This document shows positions 6,484-8,954 of a DNA stretch of 8,954 bases, in pieces; the first letter of the stretch is position 1, and the number at the start of each line of letters is the position of its first letter. The DNA lies in contig WQVR01000022.1 in NCBI GenBank assembly GCA_009785775.1, forward strand, positions 1-8,954, given 5' to 3'. The stretch is from Candidatus Proendomicrobium guianensium (GTDB taxonomy: Bacteria; Elusimicrobiota; Endomicrobiia; Endomicrobiales; Endomicrobiaceae). Below the pieces are notes generated by a model. The model saw only the letters and a list, made by a program, of their open reading frames with translations, did not search any database and had not been told where the DNA came from. The position numbers and the translations under genes were made by a program.

Positions 6484-6921
6484 ATGTCAGATTTATTATT
6501 AAAACTTAAAGAAGATTTAAAAACCTACATGCGCGCAAAAGACGCGCTTTCTTTAAATGCGGTGCGCGCCGTACTGGCAGAGATATCCGCACGCGAAATG
6601 AAAAATATTGAAATAAGCGCCGAAGAAATTGTGAGAGTTGTGCGAAGTGAAATAAAAAAGCGCAAAGAAGCCGCCGAAACTTTTTTAAAAGCAGCAAGGG
6701 CTGACTTGGTTGAAAAAGAAAACTTTGAAATTACAGCGCTTAAAAAATACCTGCCGCCCGAAATGACAGAAGCCGAACTTAGCGCTAAAATTAAAGAAAT
6801 TGTAAACGCCTCGGCAGACAAAACTTTCGGGCCCGTTATGAAAAAAGTTTTAGCAGAACTGCAAGGACTCGCAGACGGCAAAACTGTTTCGGAATTATTA
6901 AAAAAAATATTAGGCGCTTAG
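6484..6921 (+). CDS. yqeY: GatB/YqeY domain protein
   Basis: A 145-residue stand-alone YqeY protein, the typical length. The family shares its fold with the C-terminal tRNA-binding tail of GatB in the tRNA-dependent amidotransferase, but the role of the free-standing form is unclear. Family features visible are the N-terminal helix LKEDLKTYMRAKDALSLNAVR (read from residue 7), the charged KKRKEAAETF helix (58-67), the central KKYLPPEMTEAEL (87-99), and the C-terminal FGPVMKKVLAEL followed by LADGKTVSELLKKIL. It is soluble, with no signal peptide. GGGGGA at 6474-6479, only four bases before the ATG, is the ribosome binding site. It is the last gene of the hemerythrin-kinase operon, and its stop codon lies in the loop of a hairpin. 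A functional tie to the kinase is not implied by the sequence. Confidence 0.93.
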   Translation: MSDLLLKLKEDLKTYMRAKDALSLNAVRAVLAEISAREMKNIEISAEEIVRVVRSEIKKRKEAAETFLKAARADLVEKENFEITALKKYLPPEMTEAELSAKIKEIVNASADKTFGPVMKKVLAELQGLADGKTVSELLKKILGA

Positions 6922-6933
6922 CGACGCGCCTAA
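6900..6933 (-). terminator. Rho-independent terminator of the RND efflux operon
   Basis: TTAGGCGC (6910-6917) and GCGCCTAA (6926-6933) are perfect 8-base inverted repeats with an 8-base loop. Read on the minus strand, the stem is followed by T, A and eight T residues (6907-6900), a classic intrinsic terminator 37 bases past the outer-membrane factor stop. The terminator overlaps the last codons and the stop of yqeY on the other strand. Confidence 0.75.
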
Positions 6934-6938
6934 GGCGC
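6926..6938. repeat. CTWAG-like palindrome 5 (terminator region)
   Basis: GCGCCT-A-AGGCGC, six-base arms around one base with the centre CTAAG shared with palindromes 1 and 2. The inner arm is GCCT rather than GGCT. It forms part of the intergenic terminator. Confidence 0.45.
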
Positions 6939-6950
6939 AGTATTTTATTA
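6926..6950 (+). terminator. Probable weak terminator after yqeY
   Basis: GCGCC, loop TAA, GGCGC (6926-6938), followed by a broken T-rich run (TATTTTATT). This stem uses the GCGCC arm that also pairs with 6910-6917, so the two hairpins are mutually exclusive. The T tract is poorer than on the minus strand. Confidence 0.45.
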
Positions 6951-6969
6951 CTAAAGGTTTACTTGGAAA

Positions 6970-8385
6970 CTACTCCTTACTGCAGGCAACTTGAACAGGC
7001 TTAGCCTGCCAGCCGCCGCCTAAAGCTTTTGAAAGCCCCGAAACAGCCGTAAGCAAATTGTATTGGCTGTTTACCATGTTTAACCGCGCATTTAGCATTG
7101 TGCGCCTGATATCCAGCAAATTTACCGTATCAATAATTCCTGCATTAAATTGCGCGCGCGCTATATTATAACTTGCTTGCATGTCTTTTGCAGCTTGTTT
7201 TGAATGCGCTAAAATGTTGCGCCTTAAGCGATTTGCCGTTAACGCGTCGTAAACATCTTTAAAAGCATTTTCTACCGCAAGTTGATATTCCGCAAACGCT
7301 TGCCTTGCCGCGGCTTCAGCCGCCCTGTTTGCCGCCCTGATTCTTCCGCCTTGAAAAATGGGCGCGGTAAGCCCCCCTGCCAAACTCCAAAAAGCTGTTG
7401 CCGGAGATATTAAACCTACAAGTGCCGCAGAAGCATAGCCGGCAGTTCCCGTAAGGGCAATTTCCGGAAAGTACTCCGCGCGCGCCACGCCTATAAGCGC
7501 ATTTGCCGAAATTAAGTTTTGTTCCGCTTGGCGAACATCAGGGCGGTATCGTAAAATTTCAGAATTTAACCCCGCGGGAATTTGCGGCACAACTATAAGC
7601 TCATTAATATTTTTGCTTCTTTTAATGTCTTTTTCAACAATATCTCTGGGGCTTCTGCCGCATAAAATTGCAAGCGCGCTTTTTGCTGCGGAAAGTTGTG
7701 CTTGTAAATCAATAAGAGTTGCTTTGTCAGTTTCGGAATTTGCGCGGACACGCAAATAGTCAGCCCTTGAAATTGTACCCGCTTTTAAGCGCTTTAAGTA
7801 AACCTCGTTTATTTTTTCGCCGTCTGCTATAGCAGTTTTTAAAATTTCAATACTGGCGTCAAGCGAAAGCACTAAGAAATAAGCATTTACGACATTTGCG
7901 CTAACCATAAGCCTTGAAAGGTCATATGCGGCGCGTGTCGCGAAATATCTTGCCCTGTCGCTTTCGGAAAGCTTACGGTTTTTGCCCCAAATGTCTAACT
8001 CAAAAGAAACTTTTGGCGCAATCGAAAATGCTTCCACGGGGTCAGGAGCTATCTGCCCCGAAGGCGCAAGCGTACCCCAGTTGGTGTTTGCGCCTATATC
8101 AGCTTCAGGAAAAAGACTGGCGCGCGTTATTCTAAGTTGAGCAAACGCCTGTTCAGTTTGGGCAAGTGCTATGGCAAGGGTTTTATTATTTTCAAGCGCT
8201 TCTTGTACAAAGCTGTTAAGGTTTGCGGAGCCGAACATTTCCCACCATTTAGGGTTAATATAGGGGCTTATACCGCCCGTAATTTGTTGTTCGGGCATGT
8301 CCATTATAGGTTGGCAATATCTTGGCCCGAAAGTGCAGGAAGTTAAAAATAAGCAAGTTAGAAGTATCGCTGATATTTTTTTCAT
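6970..8385 (-). CDS. RND efflux outer-membrane factor lipoprotein (NodT/OprM family)
   Basis: A TolC-like outer-membrane channel that completes a tripartite efflux pump with an RND permease and a periplasmic adaptor. The 471-residue protein starts with a lipoprotein signal peptide, MKKISAILLTCLFLTSC, with lipobox LTSC and the acylated Cys at 17. It is followed by TFGPRYCQP, matching the C-x-x-GP-x-Y-x-x-P start of mature family members. Two outer-membrane efflux repeats follow: about residues 50-240 (WWEMFGSANLN at 47-57; alpha-helical LAQTEQAFAQLR) and about 265-460 (RPDVRQAEQNLISANALIGVARAEYFPEI around 280-310, then APIFQGGRI and RAQFNAGIIDTVNLLDIRRT). The start overlaps the permease stop as ATGA, with GAGGTG (8391-8396) five bases upstream. 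Some 15 codons before the stop the gene contains the CAGGCTTAGCCTG palindrome. Substrates cannot be predicted. The adaptor gene is expected beyond the right edge. Confidence 0.95.
   Translation of the reverse strand: MKKISAILLTCLFLTSCTFGPRYCQPIMDMPEQQITGGISPYINPKWWEMFGSANLNSFVQEALENNKTLAIALAQTEQAFAQLRITRASLFPEADIGANTNWGTLAPSGQIAPDPVEAFSIAPKVSFELDIWGKNRKLSESDRARYFATRAAYDLSRLMVSANVVNAYFLVLSLDASIEILKTAIADGEKINEVYLKRLKAGTISRADYLRVRANSETDKATLIDLQAQLSAAKSALAILCGRSPRDIVEKDIKRSKNINELIVVPQIPAGLNSEILRYRPDVRQAEQNLISANALIGVARAEYFPEIALTGTAGYASAALVGLISPATAFWSLAGGLTAPIFQGGRIRAANRAAEAAARQAFAEYQLAVENAFKDVYDALTANRLRRNILAHSKQAAKDMQASYNIARAQFNAGIIDTVNLLDIRRTMLNARLNMVNSQYNLLTAVSGLSKALGGGWQAKPVQVACSKE
6996..7008. 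repeat. CTWAG-centred palindrome 4 (outer-membrane factor C-terminus)
   Basis: CAGGCT-T-AGCCTG, six-base arms. It encodes QAKPV near the C-terminus of the efflux channel, outside the conserved helical repeats. Confidence 0.55.
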
Positions 8386-8954
8386 TTTAACACCTCGCTG
8401 TTTTGCTCTGCCGTCTGCAGTGAATTAGGCAAGCTCTTAGCGGGCTTTAAGCCTCCGGAAATTATGTAAAAAAATAAAGGAACAAGTAATGGCGCTATAA
8501 TTGTAGCCCCAAGCATACCGAATGCCACCGCCGTACCTATAGCATGGCGGCTATTAGCGCCCGCGCCCGTACTAACAGCAAGCGGCACAACGCCTAAAAT
8601 AAAAGCAAAACTTGTCATTATTATAGGGCGAAAGCGCAAGCGCGCTGCTTTAAGGGCGGCGTCAAAATAACTTAAACCCTGTTTTTTTAAGCTTACGGCA
8701 AACTCTACTATTAAAATAGCATTCTTTGCAGAAAGCCCTATAAGCGTAACGAGCGCAACTTGAAAATAAATATCGTTTTGAAGCCCACGCAAAAAAGTAC
8801 CGCATAAAGCTCCAAACAAAGCAAACGGCACGGCAAGAAGCACCGCAAAAGGAAGGCTCCAACTTTCATATAACGCGGCAAGTATTAAAAACACTACAAT
8901 CAGCCCCATAAGAAGTACCATTAACCCTGCGCCTTGGGTTATTTTTTCCTGATA
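8382..8954 (-). CDS. RND multidrug efflux permease (AcrB/MexF, HAE-1 type), C-terminal part
   Basis: The reading frame is open to the right edge, so the Met at 8921 is internal rather than the start; only the last 190 residues are visible. The inner-membrane proton-driven pump exports hydrophobic or amphiphilic compounds through the outer-membrane factor encoded next. The visible part matches the last transmembrane helices of AcrB: VVFLILAALYESWSLPF, NDIYFQVALVTLIGLSAKNAIL, RLRFRPIIMTSFAFILGVVP and STGAGANSRHAIGTAVAFGM. The Lys in SAKNA (equivalent to AcrB K940) and the Arg in RFRP, both part of the proton relay, are present, so the pump looks functional. The tail after FFYIISGG is short and polar. 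The stop overlaps the start of the outer-membrane factor gene, in the usual permease-then-channel order. Confidence 0.96.
   Translation of the reverse strand, partial: YQEKITQGAGLMVLLMGLIVVFLILAALYESWSLPFAVLLAVPFALFGALCGTFLRGLQNDIYFQVALVTLIGLSAKNAILIVEFAVSLKKQGLSYFDAALKAARLRFRPIIMTSFAFILGVVPLAVSTGAGANSRHAIGTAVAFGMLGATIIAPLLVPLFFYIISGGLKPAKSLPNSLQTAEQNSEVLK

Noticed and set aside
6525..6881. 118-codon open frame on the minus strand opposite yqeY
   Set aside because: It is fully antisense to a clear YqeY protein, Ser/Phe/Ala-rich with no domain, and arises from the codon usage of the sense gene.
7310..7323. GCGGCT-TC-AGCCGC inverted repeat in the outer-membrane factor gene
   Set aside because: It falls in the Ala/Glu-rich helical repeat typical of the family, where GCC/GCG codons make such stems likely, and it has a two-base centre unlike the CTWAG set.
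8443..8453. GGCTT-T-AAGCC palindrome near the end of the RND permease
   Set aside because: Only five-base arms and a different centre (TTTAA), so it is too weak to include in the CTWAG family.
8382..8921. Stand-alone 179-residue membrane protein starting at 8921
   Set aside because: The frame continues without a stop to the window edge, and the upstream residues (YQEKITQGAGL) match AcrB just before this helix, so it is the end of a full permease.

Overview
The window suggests a Gram-negative (diderm), probably fermentative bacterium with moderately AT-rich DNA. An RND efflux pump with a lipoprotein outer-membrane channel requires an outer membrane, an L-lactate dehydrogenase points to fermentation, and a bacteriohemerythrin suggests exposure to low or fluctuating oxygen. 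The phylum cannot be fixed from this sequence. An Elusimicrobiota-like origin is only an impression. No tRNA, rRNA, CRISPR array, insertion sequence or phage gene was seen.

Region 1 (1-3897, minus strand) is a tight four-gene operon read right to left from a promoter near 3904-3931. It encodes a TobZ/NodU-type carbamoyltransferase, a small SxtJ-family membrane protein, a GT-B glycosyltransferase and an L-lactate dehydrogenase cut by the window edge. The last three genes are joined by overlaps of 7 and 4 bases. The first three look like a module that adds and carbamoylates a sugar on a surface glycan or secondary metabolite. The lactate dehydrogenase is a metabolic passenger.

Region 2 (3898-4009) is a short divergent promoter region. 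The minus-strand promoter is placed so that transcription would start on the ATG of the carbamoyltransferase (a possible leaderless mRNA). The plus-strand promoter has an extended -10 and a strong ribosome binding site.

Region 3 (4010-6921, plus strand) is a three-gene operon: a bacteriohemerythrin with all seven iron ligands, a 670-residue polytopic histidine kinase whose N-terminus resembles an ECF-transporter S component, and a YqeY protein. The hemerythrin-kinase pair is a candidate oxygen or redox sensing unit. No response regulator is in the window.

Region 4 (6970-8954, minus strand) holds the end of an RND efflux operon: the C-terminus of an AcrB/MexF-type permease (open at the right edge) and a NodT-type outer-membrane factor, joined by an ATGA overlap. 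It converges on region 3, and 48 bases separate the two. A hairpin overlapping the yqeY stop codon serves as a terminator there.

The most unusual signal is a set of short odd-length palindromes with a CTWAG centre and GC-rich, mutually compensating arms. Four lie inside coding sequence, mostly at protein ends or loops, and one lies in the terminator. They may be a dispersed small palindromic repeat family.
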